The notes beneath the pieces are model-generated. The model did not search any database. It was not told the DNA's origin and saw only the letters and a program-made list of their open reading frames with translations. Below are positions 18,106 to 25,807 of a stretch of 64,000 nt of DNA, piece by piece (position 1 is the first letter of the stretch; every line of letters starts with the position of its first letter). This DNA comes from Clostridiales bacterium. Its GTDB lineage: Bacteria > Bacillota > Clostridia > Lachnospirales > Lachnospiraceae. The position numbers were made by a program, and so were the translations under genes. Location: the NCBI GenBank assembly GCA_018372435.1, contig JAHAJA010000002.1, positions 1 through 64,000 on the forward strand, written 5' to 3'.

Positions 18106-18834
18106 ATGTCAGGACATTCAAAGTTTGCTAATATCAAACATAAAAAAGAAAAGAACGATTCAGCAAAGGGAAAAATCTTTACTATTATCGGTAGAGAAAT
18201 TGCTGTAGCTGTTAAAGAAGGCGGAGCGGATCCGTTAAATAATTCGAGATTGCGTGATGTTATTGCGAAAGCAAAAGCAAATAATATGCCTAATGATACT
18301 ATTGATAGGGGTATTAAAAAGGCAGCTGGAGATGCAAACAGTGTTAATTATGAACACGTTACTTATGAAGGATATGGCCCAAATGGTATTGCTATTATTG
18401 TAGAAGCTTTAACTGATAACAAGAATAGAACAGCGTCAAATGTAAGAAATGCATTCACAAAAGGAAATGGTAATGTAGGCACACCTGGTTGTGTATCTTT
18501 CATGTTTGATAAAAAAGGACAAATTATCATTGATAAAGAAGAATGTGATATGAGTGCTGACGATCTTATGATGATTGCTTTAGATGCTGGTGCTGAAGAT
18601 TTCAGCGAAGAAGAGGATAGCTTCGAGATCCTAACTGACCCTGAAATGTTAAGCGAAGTTCGTGAAAAATTAGAAGCAGAAAAAGTAGCTATGGTAGAAG
18701 CTGAAGTTACAATGCTTCCTCAAACATGGGTTGAGCTAACAGATGAAAAGGATATCAAATACTTCCAAAAGACATTAGACTTATTAGATGAGGATGATGA
18801 CGTTCAAGCAGTTTACCATAACTGGGATGAATAA
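18106..18834 (+). CDS. yebC: YebC/PmpR family regulatory protein
   Basis: The 242-residue protein starts with the signature MSGHSKFANIKHKKEKNDSAKGKIF and contains YEGYGPNGIAIIVEALTDNKNRTA. Family members were annotated as transcriptional regulators; related proteins (mitochondrial TACO1, bacterial YebC) help ribosomes translate proline-rich stretches. AAAGGAG is 8 nt before the ATG. It has its own promoter and a clear terminator, so it is a single-gene unit at the left border of the argR-recN insertion. Confidence 0.95.
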   Translation: MSGHSKFANIKHKKEKNDSAKGKIFTIIGREIAVAVKEGGADPLNNSRLRDVIAKAKANNMPNDTIDRGIKKAAGDANSVNYEHVTYEGYGPNGIAIIVEALTDNKNRTASNVRNAFTKGNGNVGTPGCVSFMFDKKGQIIIDKEECDMSADDLMMIALDAGAEDFSEEEDSFEILTDPEMLSEVREKLEAEKVAMVEAEVTMLPQTWVELTDEKDIKYFQKTLDLLDEDDDVQAVYHNWDE

Positions 18835-18969
18835 TTTTAAAATAAAGTCAGTAAAATCAAGGGTTTGAACTATCTGACACAACATATATTCGGCAAAAAA
18901 TAGGTGAAAAATAACCAGTGATGGTGAATATCGTAAATTGTTTATGTTCAGTGATGGATATGAACGATT

Positions 18970-19012
18970 GACCTTCTTAGCATTAATCTAATGTCTAAGG
19001 AGGTCTTTTTTA
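18970..19012 (+). terminator. Intrinsic terminator
   Basis: GACCTTCTTAG (18970-18980) pairs with CTAAGGAGGTC (18995-19005), with an inner CATTA/TAATG stem and a seven-T tail. It lies 135 bp after yebC. The rest of the 307-bp gap shows nothing else clear. Confidence 0.9.
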
Positions 19013-19141
19013 ATTAGTTGATAGTAGTATTGGAATAAAAAGGTAGACATGATTTTATCGTGGTGGTATCATATGAATACTAGTTTGTTGTAGTAATGTA
19101 TTACGTAGTATAGATTCTTTGTATAATAGGAGGGTAGAAAA

Positions 19142-19555
19142 ATGTATGAAAGATTGTTAAGTAAAAATGAAACGCCTACAATAGAAGAATTATTAGTATA
19201 TATGGGAAAAGCGAAAGAATTGTTTGATTGCATTGATGCTTTTTTGATAAACGAAATAAATTCAGCAAAGATGATAAAATTTGATGCCCATAGTAGATGT
19301 TGGAAGATGAGTTATCACATAAAAAGAAAATATATTTGCGACATTATTACGGAAAGAGATGCTTTTACCATAATAACACGATTAACCGAAGAAAGCATTA
19401 GAAATGTCTATGATGGTTTATTACCATACGCTAAAGAATGTATTGATCACAGCCCTTATCGCCATAGAGGGTGGATTGAATACCGAGTTTTAAGTGCTCT
19501 GCATTTAGAAGACATCAAAACGATGCTGCAGCTTAGAGCGAACGATAAGCTATAA
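19142..19555 (+). CDS. DUF3788 family protein
   Basis: A 137-residue soluble protein that resembles DUF3788 proteins in length and pattern: an N-terminal helix, then CWKMSYHIKRKYICDIITERDAFTIITRL and a C-terminal segment WIEYRVLSALHLEDIKTMLQLR. Function is unknown. AGGAGGG is 7 nt before the ATG. It is flanked by a terminator on the left and IS debris on the right. Confidence 0.75.
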   Translation: MYERLLSKNETPTIEELLVYMGKAKELFDCIDAFLINEINSAKMIKFDAHSRCWKMSYHIKRKYICDIITERDAFTIITRLTEESIRNVYDGLLPYAKECIDHSPYRHRGWIEYRVLSALHLEDIKTMLQLRANDKL

Positions 19556-19667
19556 AGATACATATTATGAATAAAACACAAAGTTTACTTAGTCCACAAT
19601 ATTTATGTATTCGTTCATATATCATAACAAAAGTCTAGATATCAAATAAAGAGGCACTTATGACAAT

Positions 19668-20010
19668 GATATGCCCCCTGTCAAGTAGACAGGTTAAATA
19701 TCTAAATTAGGTGCTGATGAACGGTCACACGATTTGTGTGGCCGTTTTTCTATGCGCACCATTTTTCTTTGTATTTCTCTATTCGTTTGTTTTCAGGAAT
19801 AGGATATTCCTTCGGTTTCTTCGAAGATAATGCTTCTTTTCTTACTTCCAGCGGTGTCTTACAATGATATCTATCTTGAGGACGTTCTTCACTGTAAAAC
19901 CTTATATAATCCTATATTGCATGTCTCGATGATGCTTCGTCAGTGATTTCATACATTTGATACATTTCTGTTTTAATGATCCCCCCAAAAGCCTTCTGTG
20001 AGTTTAAATC
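19668..20010 (-). mobile_element. Decayed IS3-family element (OrfB C-terminal remnant)
   Basis: Read on the minus strand from about 20010 to 19750, the sequence encodes the C-terminal part of an IS3-family OrfB transposase. It includes GIIKTEMYQMYEITDEA with the last catalytic Glu of the DDE triad, then YIRFYSEERPQDRYHCKTP and a Lys-rich end closed by TAG at 19750-19752. One in-frame TAG at 19912-19914 interrupts it. The two earlier catalytic Asp residues and OrfA are missing. The segment at about 19670-19692 (CCCCCTGTCAAGTAGACAGG) looks like the outer inverted repeat at the orfB end. The other end of the element is lost. Confidence 0.75.
19720..19749 (+). terminator. Intrinsic terminator at the IS edge
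   Basis: AACGGTCACAC (19720-19730) pairs with GTGTGGCCGTT (19736-19746; one G-T pair) and is followed by T residues. It lies just downstream of the transposase stop, on the opposite strand, and would block transcription entering the IS. Confidence 0.75.
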
Positions 20011-20157
20011 AAGATATACGTATTTGGGAGAAGTGTATAGTAGATATTTTTCATATGTATAATAAGGACTGAATTGTACATGATAAATATAGTTAGCAGT
20101 ATACATTTTGATTGGAGCAGTATCATAAGAAATTTCGTGATATGCATGGGTTTAATA

Positions 20158-20745
20158 ATGAAAATAAAATATACAATACGTTCCTTTATACTACTTATAT
20201 CTATACTTATAATCATACTTACAACCTCAGTAATTCTAGTTAATCAGGGTCCAAGTTCAAAGCAATATATTTATAAAGAGGAGTCTCCTTATACGGTATC
20301 AGGCTACATGACACAGGACTTTATGGAAGATGCCGTTAAGGCAATTAATTGTATACCGACAAAGCTATTAAGTCAATTTGTTAAAGATGGTTGGCAGTTT
20401 TTAATATGCAATACAAACCAGGTATATTATGGCTTATGTGATACGAATAATAAGAAAGTCTATATCTATTATCAACAACATGATGCTACTCATACTGTTG
20501 CAGATTCTGTGTTGCATGAATTTGGTCACTATATGGATCAAAAGCTTGGTATGATTAGTAATACAGAGGAATTTAGACATTTGTATAAGGAGGGTAACTA
20601 CGTTGATAATAGTAGACAGGATGAATATTGTTATAGGAATAGACAGGAGTTATTTGCGACTATCTTCCGGGATTATATTTTACGTAATGAGTATCTTAAA
20701 AACTTTGAGAAATACTATGATTTTATAACTATTAAACTCTATTAA
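20158..20745 (+). CDS. Anthrax-lethal-factor-like zinc peptidase, membrane-anchored
   Basis: The 195-residue protein has an N-terminal signal anchor (about residues 6-26) and a peptidase domain with the zinc motif HEFGHYMD. A downstream RQELFATIFRDYILR contains the third-ligand-type Glu region seen in anthrax toxin lethal-factor-related (ATLF-like) peptidases. It is probably secreted or membrane-tethered. ATG at 20158 is chosen because it directly precedes the basic/hydrophobic signal; ATGs at 20146 and 20074 are also in frame and no start has a good ribosome site. The upstream region is IS debris, so the 5' end may have been rearranged. The reading frame continues past its TAA into a Cys-rich stretch. 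Substrate unknown. Confidence 0.7.
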   Translation: MKIKYTIRSFILLISILIIILTTSVILVNQGPSSKQYIYKEESPYTVSGYMTQDFMEDAVKAINCIPTKLLSQFVKDGWQFLICNTNQVYYGLCDTNNKKVYIYYQQHDATHTVADSVLHEFGHYMDQKLGMISNTEEFRHLYKEGNYVDNSRQDEYCYRNRQELFATIFRDYILRNEYLKNFEKYYDFITIKLY

Positions 20746-20868
20746 TTTGGAAGTTGCAATTCTTGTACTATTATTTGGAATAATGAATATTTATGTGATA
20801 AGTGTGTTGAAAAAGAAATAAATCTGTTTAGAGAAGAGAATCAGATAATCCAGAAATTCAAACTGTAA
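20746..20868 (+). pseudogene. Zinc-ribbon-like fragment in frame after the peptidase stop
   Basis: Directly after the peptidase TAA, in the same frame, 40 codons encode FGSCNSCTIIWNNEYLCDKC and a charged helix ending at a second TAA (20866-20868). Two Cys-x2-Cys pairs suggest a small zinc ribbon. There is no start codon or ribosome site, so this is either the lost C-terminal end of the peptidase or a remnant of a separate gene. Confidence 0.45.
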
Positions 20869-20903
20869 TTTACTAAATGCAATTAATTAAGGACATAATA
20901 GAC

Positions 20904-20948
20904 GACTTACACAGAGGCAGGCGCTAACTTCTCTGTGTAAGTCTTTTA
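20904..20948 (+). terminator. Strong intrinsic terminator
   Basis: A 13-bp perfect stem, GACTTACACAGAG (20904-20916) with CTCTGTGTAAGTC (20931-20943), is followed by TTTTAT. It closes the peptidase unit. The rest of the gap to 21167 shows only a possible -10 box (TATAAT at 21033). Confidence 0.85.
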
Positions 20949-21167
20949 TATAACGTTGTTGGTGGGAGATGTTATAACTGTATATATTATGAAATTTAAG
21001 AAAGTTTTAATGCTATATGGGATATAGTGTTGTATAATTTAACTGATGGCTAAATAGTAGGTTGTGTTTGTAATGCAAGAATTACTAATATACCTGTGGC
21101 CTAGTAAGTATTATATTCTATGTAATACATAGTAAAGGATAAGATTATAGAAAGGATTTGTTAGGGT

Positions 21168-22517
21168 ATGAAAAATAGTAAATATGCTAGAATGACAATT
21201 TCAATACTTATGATTGTGATAATACTAAGTAGTAACTTATTGAATCGTCCAGTAACAAATGTAGAAGCAAGCAGTGCAGGAAAATATGGAGTTCTAATTG
21301 CCGATGCAAAAGGAAAATATACCTTCTTTGACTGGAATAGCGAGCAGGGAACACAAAGAATTATCAAGAAATCATCTAATATTATGCTGCCGTTACGTAA
21401 AACTTGTAGTAATCTAACTAATATAGAATATTCATATGACTTTACTACGAATAAGGCGACGGTAACAAACACTAAGAATGGTAAGAAGATTATCTTCACT
21501 AAAGATAGTAAGACTGCTTATACCTATGCTAGTAAGAAAGCAAAGGCCAAAAAGGTTACTTTAAAATATAAGATGTACTTAGATAAGGATAGCAATGCAG
21601 CTATGGTAGAGGCAAGTGCATTATCCTATGTACTATCTGCAAAGAGTGGATATAAGCTTTATTCCAGTGATACAGCACTTAAAGATGCAGGATATTCTGT
21701 AAAGCATTACGCTGGGGTTATAGTTCTTAATCCATATAAGAAAGTTAGTATGCTTCCAGCTGCAACGAAAGTAAAATACATAAGTGAGAAGATAGCTAGT
21801 AATGTCAAGAAGGTTACTATACCAGAAGGCTATTCTGTTGCTCAAGTTTTTGATTTGTTAGTTGATAAAGGTATATGTGCTTCTGTAGATGCACTTTTTG
21901 TAGCATCTGAAGAAATTGATTATACAGCATCTAAAAGTATCTCCAGTCAGCTTTTGAAAGAAAATCGTTGTTTTACCTTAGAAGGATATCTATATCCTGA
22001 TACCTATGAGTTTTATGGAAACAGTGAACCTTCTGATGTTCTTAGGAAAATTGTTGCGAATACAGATAAGAAATATACAGAGGAGTATTATTCTCGTGCA
22101 GAAGAATTGGGATATTCCTTAGATGAGATAATCACAATAGCATCAATAATTGAGAAAGAGACTGGTAAAGATGCTGAACGAGCGAAGATTGCTTCTGTGC
22201 TTTATAATCGATTGGATATAGGGATGCGATTACAATGTGATTGTACTATTTATTATATTGAAAGATATGTGAAACCATATATTACAGGTGATAAAAATCG
22301 ATATAATGAATATTACAATACTAGAAAGTGCAAAGCATTACCGGAGGGACCAATTGCAAATCCAGGTAAGAAAGCAATTCAAGCAGCGTTATATCCAGCT
22401 GAAACGGAGTACTTTTATTTCTGCTCAGACAAGGAAGGGGAATATCATTATTTTAAAACTTATGAAGAACAAAAAGATTTCCTAAATTCAATAGAAACAC
22501 CAGATTCTGAGCAGTAA
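21168..22517 (+). CDS. MltG-like endolytic transglycosylase, extended N terminus
   Basis: The 449-residue protein has a signal peptide (hydrophobic 11-26), an unusual N-terminal half (about 35-205) rich in Lys and beta-like segments, and a C-terminal YceG/MltG domain. The MltG signature includes IPEGYSVAQVFDLL, LEGYLYPDTYEF, the catalytic-Glu region IITIASIIEKETG and LPEGPIANPGKKAIQAALYP. MltG cuts nascent glycan strands in the outer leaflet of the membrane. The N-terminal region lacks the usual MltG arrangement and may bind wall components; this is inference. AGAAAGGA is about 11 nt before the ATG. It is probably not the housekeeping MltG. Confidence 0.85.
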   Translation: MKNSKYARMTISILMIVIILSSNLLNRPVTNVEASSAGKYGVLIADAKGKYTFFDWNSEQGTQRIIKKSSNIMLPLRKTCSNLTNIEYSYDFTTNKATVTNTKNGKKIIFTKDSKTAYTYASKKAKAKKVTLKYKMYLDKDSNAAMVEASALSYVLSAKSGYKLYSSDTALKDAGYSVKHYAGVIVLNPYKKVSMLPAATKVKYISEKIASNVKKVTIPEGYSVAQVFDLLVDKGICASVDALFVASEEIDYTASKSISSQLLKENRCFTLEGYLYPDTYEFYGNSEPSDVLRKIVANTDKKYTEEYYSRAEELGYSLDEIITIASIIEKETGKDAERAKIASVLYNRLDIGMRLQCDCTIYYIERYVKPYITGDKNRYNEYYNTRKCKALPEGPIANPGKKAIQAALYPAETEYFYFCSDKEGEYHYFKTYEEQKDFLNSIETPDSEQ

Positions 22518-22606
22518 GTAGATAGGTTTATTATAGGTGGGTAATATGTACTATTCTTGAGGCACGTCAAGGAATGCTATCATTATATAGGCAAGGGGGA
22601 AATGAT

Positions 22607-23806
22607 ATGTATTGTAGACATTGTGGAAAAGAATTAAGAGGAGAACAAAACTACTGTAGATATTGTGGATGGCAATTACATTCTGGTGAACAAGATAAGA
22701 ATTCATTCATTTATACAATAGAACAAGAACGCAGGATTAATCAAGAAGGTAAGAAAAAACAGGAAGACTTTATTAAGCTAGAAAAGAAGAAGTTACGAAG
22801 AGAGACATCATTATATACTGCATTTTCAATCTTTGTTATTGTCTTTTTCATGCTGAGTATCATAATTATACAGAATAATCCTTCCTTAGTGCACCAAGAT
22901 AAACAAGAGGAATCGACGCAGGCTTTTGTTAATGAGACGCAGGAAGTTAGTAGCGTAGAGAAAGCTGAAACGAGTAAACAGGCAAGTGAAGAGGAACAGA
23001 AGTTAGGGAGTTCCAAGCTTTTAGAAGGTGATAACATATTGATATCCATCTTTGTCGATATTAATGGAGATGAATGGACTGAGGAGGAAATGAAATATTG
23101 TAAAGATTCTTTAGAAGAGGCTGTGACTTGGATTGAGAAAGAAGGGAAAGCGTTTAATAAGCAGATCAGGTTCCTATACGATATGGATTCTCAGTCAGAT
23201 TTATCATATTCTCAGTCGATTGATTTTGTGGTGGATAGCGATTCGGAAGATACAAATCAATATACATATTATCTATATAATAAACTATGGATTCAGGAGA
23301 ATATTGACAAAGCTTCAATTATAGAAAAGTATGGAACGGATAGTATTGGATATCTTTTTTTTCTAAAGGATGAGGGGACTTCCTATACATATTCTCATTA
23401 TCTAGAAGACAAGAATATTAATAAAGAGGAGATGTGCACAATCTTTCTAGAGGATTCGAGCAGTTATGGGCGCTATGAGAATCCAGCTACTTATGCGCAT
23501 GAAATTCTGCATTTGTATGGTGCTCTAGATCTGTATGAGGGGGCTTCTCCGGAAGATGTGAATGAGTATGTGATAGAAACCTATCCATATGAGATAATGC
23601 TTAGTACGTACAATGAAACTTTAATACCGAATGAATACGGTGAAGTGAAGATGATTTCGCCAATAACTGCATATATGCTTAATTGGGTAGAAGAAATGGA
23701 TGAACTTACTTTGTTCCCAGAGATGGAAAGGGAAGAGGGAGCATGCTTTTCCAAGGAGGACTTTGGAGGATATTATTTTGATGAAGTAGATCCCAATGGT
23801 TTATAG
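22607..23806 (+). CDS. Zinc-ribbon membrane protein with HExxH metallopeptidase-like domain
   Basis: The 399-residue protein has an N-terminal zinc ribbon (MYCRHCGKE and YCRYCGW), a charged stretch, one membrane helix (about 75-95), a Glu/Ser-rich linker and a C-terminal domain with AHEILHLYGALDLYEG. The HExxH motif followed by GxxD-like residues is typical of zincin peptidases. The zinc ribbon would be cytoplasmic and the peptidase outside. ATG at 22607 has GGGGGA 6 nt upstream; an in-frame start at 22574 adds residues before the zinc ribbon and has no ribosome site. I do not recognise a named family. Confidence 0.65.
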   Translation: MYCRHCGKELRGEQNYCRYCGWQLHSGEQDKNSFIYTIEQERRINQEGKKKQEDFIKLEKKKLRRETSLYTAFSIFVIVFFMLSIIIIQNNPSLVHQDKQEESTQAFVNETQEVSSVEKAETSKQASEEEQKLGSSKLLEGDNILISIFVDINGDEWTEEEMKYCKDSLEEAVTWIEKEGKAFNKQIRFLYDMDSQSDLSYSQSIDFVVDSDSEDTNQYTYYLYNKLWIQENIDKASIIEKYGTDSIGYLFFLKDEGTSYTYSHYLEDKNINKEEMCTIFLEDSSSYGRYENPATYAHEILHLYGALDLYEGASPEDVNEYVIETYPYEIMLSTYNETLIPNEYGEVKMISPITAYMLNWVEEMDELTLFPEMEREEGACFSKEDFGGYYFDEVDPNGL

Positions 23807-23924
23807 TCTAATAATATTGTCGAGTAATTCAAAGAGTAATATGTCTAGGAGCTTGAAAAAAAGGAATACTAAAATATAGGTAGTTATTTTGAAGTATATT
23901 ATATATAATTAAGGAGAGTATTAT

Positions 23925-24530
23925 ATGCGAATTCCTAGACATGTTGGGATAATACCAGATGGTAATCGAAGATGGGCCAAAGATAAAAGTATGAATAAGT
24001 CAGAGGGATATCAACATGGTTTGAATCCTGGCTTAGAAGTTTTGAAAGAAGCAATGCGTTATGGGGTGGAAGAGGTAACGTATTATGGCTTTACCGTGGA
24101 TAATTGTAAACGTCCTAAAGAGCAAATTAGAGCGTTTCAGCAAGCATGCACGGATGCGGTTAAATTAATTGAGAATGAGGCTGTGTCATTATTGGTAGTA
24201 GGAAATACTGATTCCAAATTCTTTCCGGAGGAATTATTGCCTTATACAAAGAGAAATATAGAAGAAGATAGTTCTAAGATGAAGGTTAACTTCTTGGTGA
24301 ATTATGGTTGGGATTGGGACTTGCGTAATGGTTTTTGTTCTAAGGCAATATCGAGAATAGATATGATCATACGTTGGGGTGGCATGTGTCGGTTGTCGGG
24401 ATTTCTTCCTGTGCAGTCGGTATATGCTGATTTTTATGTTGTTAATGATTTGTGGCCAGATTATAAGAATGAACATTTTGAAGAGGCTATCAAATGGTAT
24501 CAAAAACAGGATGTTACTTTAGGTGGTTGA
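23925..24530 (+). CDS. Short cis-prenyltransferase (UppS family)
   Basis: The 201-residue protein belongs to the undecaprenyl diphosphate synthase family: IPDGNRRWAK with the catalytic Asp, YYGFTVDN, and WGGMCRLSGFLPVQSVYADFY followed by LWPDY. Normal UppS proteins are about 240 residues. Here the stretch between NYGWDWD (usually NYGGR) and the RWGG motif (usually RTGG) is shortened by roughly 30 residues, and HRxG is replaced by YQHG. It is therefore a divergent paralogue, possibly making a shorter or different cis-prenyl chain, and is unlikely to be the essential UppS. AAGGAGAG is 7 nt before the ATG. The next gene, 50 nt downstream, is the CFI-box protein. Confidence 0.8.
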   Translation: MRIPRHVGIIPDGNRRWAKDKSMNKSEGYQHGLNPGLEVLKEAMRYGVEEVTYYGFTVDNCKRPKEQIRAFQQACTDAVKLIENEAVSLLVVGNTDSKFFPEELLPYTKRNIEEDSSKMKVNFLVNYGWDWDLRNGFCSKAISRIDMIIRWGGMCRLSGFLPVQSVYADFYVVNDLWPDYKNEHFEEAIKWYQKQDVTLGG

Positions 24531-24580
24531 TGTTACTAAGGTCTGTGGTAGCTAATACTTAACAAAGAGAGGAAGATAAG

Positions 24581-25549
24581 ATGAATTTTAAGGAGATGAG
24601 TTGTCCTTTCTGTAAGGGACTTTTAAAGGTACCAGAGGATTTAAATACTTGTGTCTGCATGTATTGTGGTAAGAAAATAGACGTTGGAAGTACAGAGAAG
24701 GTTGTAGAAAATTGTTATGAATACGAGAAATTATGTGATACTGCGATGAATCAAGGTGCAAGTATATTACTTGAATATCTAGATTTAATGAAATCATTTA
24801 AGGCTAATTTGTACGAAGATGCTTTTAATAGATATCTAGAGTCGTGTTTGCCAATTATTCAAACTTTAGATAAAGTGTGTGGCAGATTACCGTATATTGA
24901 TCGCAATCAGCTATTAAAACAGGAATATGCAGTAGAAACAGAGCAACAGTTAGTTGATCTTTGGGTAAATCGTATTCTTGATGATATGGAAGAGGCTTGT
25001 AAGATCAAGCGATTTGAAAATGGTAAGATAACGAATACAAAGAAGATTGATGAAAATCGATTTATCTTAGCATTATTCACGGTTCCAATGATACGAGAAA
25101 CAAAATTAGAGATAGCAGAAGTCGTTGCAGATGCAATAACGAACGAATGGGGGAACCGCTATCCTTTACAAAAGTTTAGTAAGGCAGATTATATAGAGAT
25201 AAAAGATGGATTCAAGAGAAGAAAATTATGTTTCATAACGACTGCCGTATGTGATTCCCAAGGTAAGCCAGATGATTGCTTTGAATTAGAAGCATTTCGT
25301 GCGTTCCGTGATTCCTACCTCATGGAAACAGAGGAAGGAAAAAGATTGGTTGAACAATATTATGATATTGCACCTTCTATTGTGAATACAATTAATGTAT
25401 TAGAAGAACGAGATGAGGTTTATGAGTCCTTATGGCAAGAGTATTTAGAACCATGTTTAGAATATATTAATCATGGACAAGAAGCGGCGTGTAAACAAGT
25501 CTATGTTGATATGGTACATACTTTAACTAGGACCTATGTACTGCCATAA
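24581..25549 (+). CDS. CFI-box-CTERM protein with N-terminal zinc ribbon
   Basis: The 322-residue protein starts with a four-Cys zinc ribbon (CPFC and CMYCG, about residues 8-29). A helical middle follows, and then a C-terminal region with LCFITTAVC, an acidic DD...ELEAFRAFRDSYL segment and YYDIAPSIV. This matches the CFI-box C-terminal motif (Cys-Phe-Ile-x-Thr-Ala, FRD, P) found in many bacterial proteins of unknown role. No signal peptide or membrane helix is seen. GAGAGGAAG precedes the ATG. The short spacing to the prenyltransferase gene suggests co-transcription. Confidence 0.75.
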   Translation: MNFKEMSCPFCKGLLKVPEDLNTCVCMYCGKKIDVGSTEKVVENCYEYEKLCDTAMNQGASILLEYLDLMKSFKANLYEDAFNRYLESCLPIIQTLDKVCGRLPYIDRNQLLKQEYAVETEQQLVDLWVNRILDDMEEACKIKRFENGKITNTKKIDENRFILALFTVPMIRETKLEIAEVVADAITNEWGNRYPLQKFSKADYIEIKDGFKRRKLCFITTAVCDSQGKPDDCFELEAFRAFRDSYLMETEEGKRLVEQYYDIAPSIVNTINVLEERDEVYESLWQEYLEPCLEYINHGQEAACKQVYVDMVHTLTRTYVLP

Positions 25550-25807
25550 TTAAACATAATTACTGATAAATGACATGATTTTGTCAAAATATATTCTTAA
25601 TATGTAAGCTAAAGACTAATGTTTTTTATTAGAATAGTCGATAAAATAGATAACTATATATATGTCCTTTGATAATACAACTCTTGAATTAGGATTTGTT
25701 TTAAAGCAAAGGCTTTACCTGTTATTCGAATCTTTTTGGAAGCATGGACGTTTCTGAATAGAATAATAGCGTGTTAGTATTAAGTATGACAGAGGAGGAA
25801 TTTAAAC

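Noticed and set aside
25690..25740. Possible c-di-GMP riboswitch before the Ig-like surface gene
   Set aside because: GCAAAGGC and ACC are present, but the GNRA helix and the GGGACGCAAAGC core are missing.
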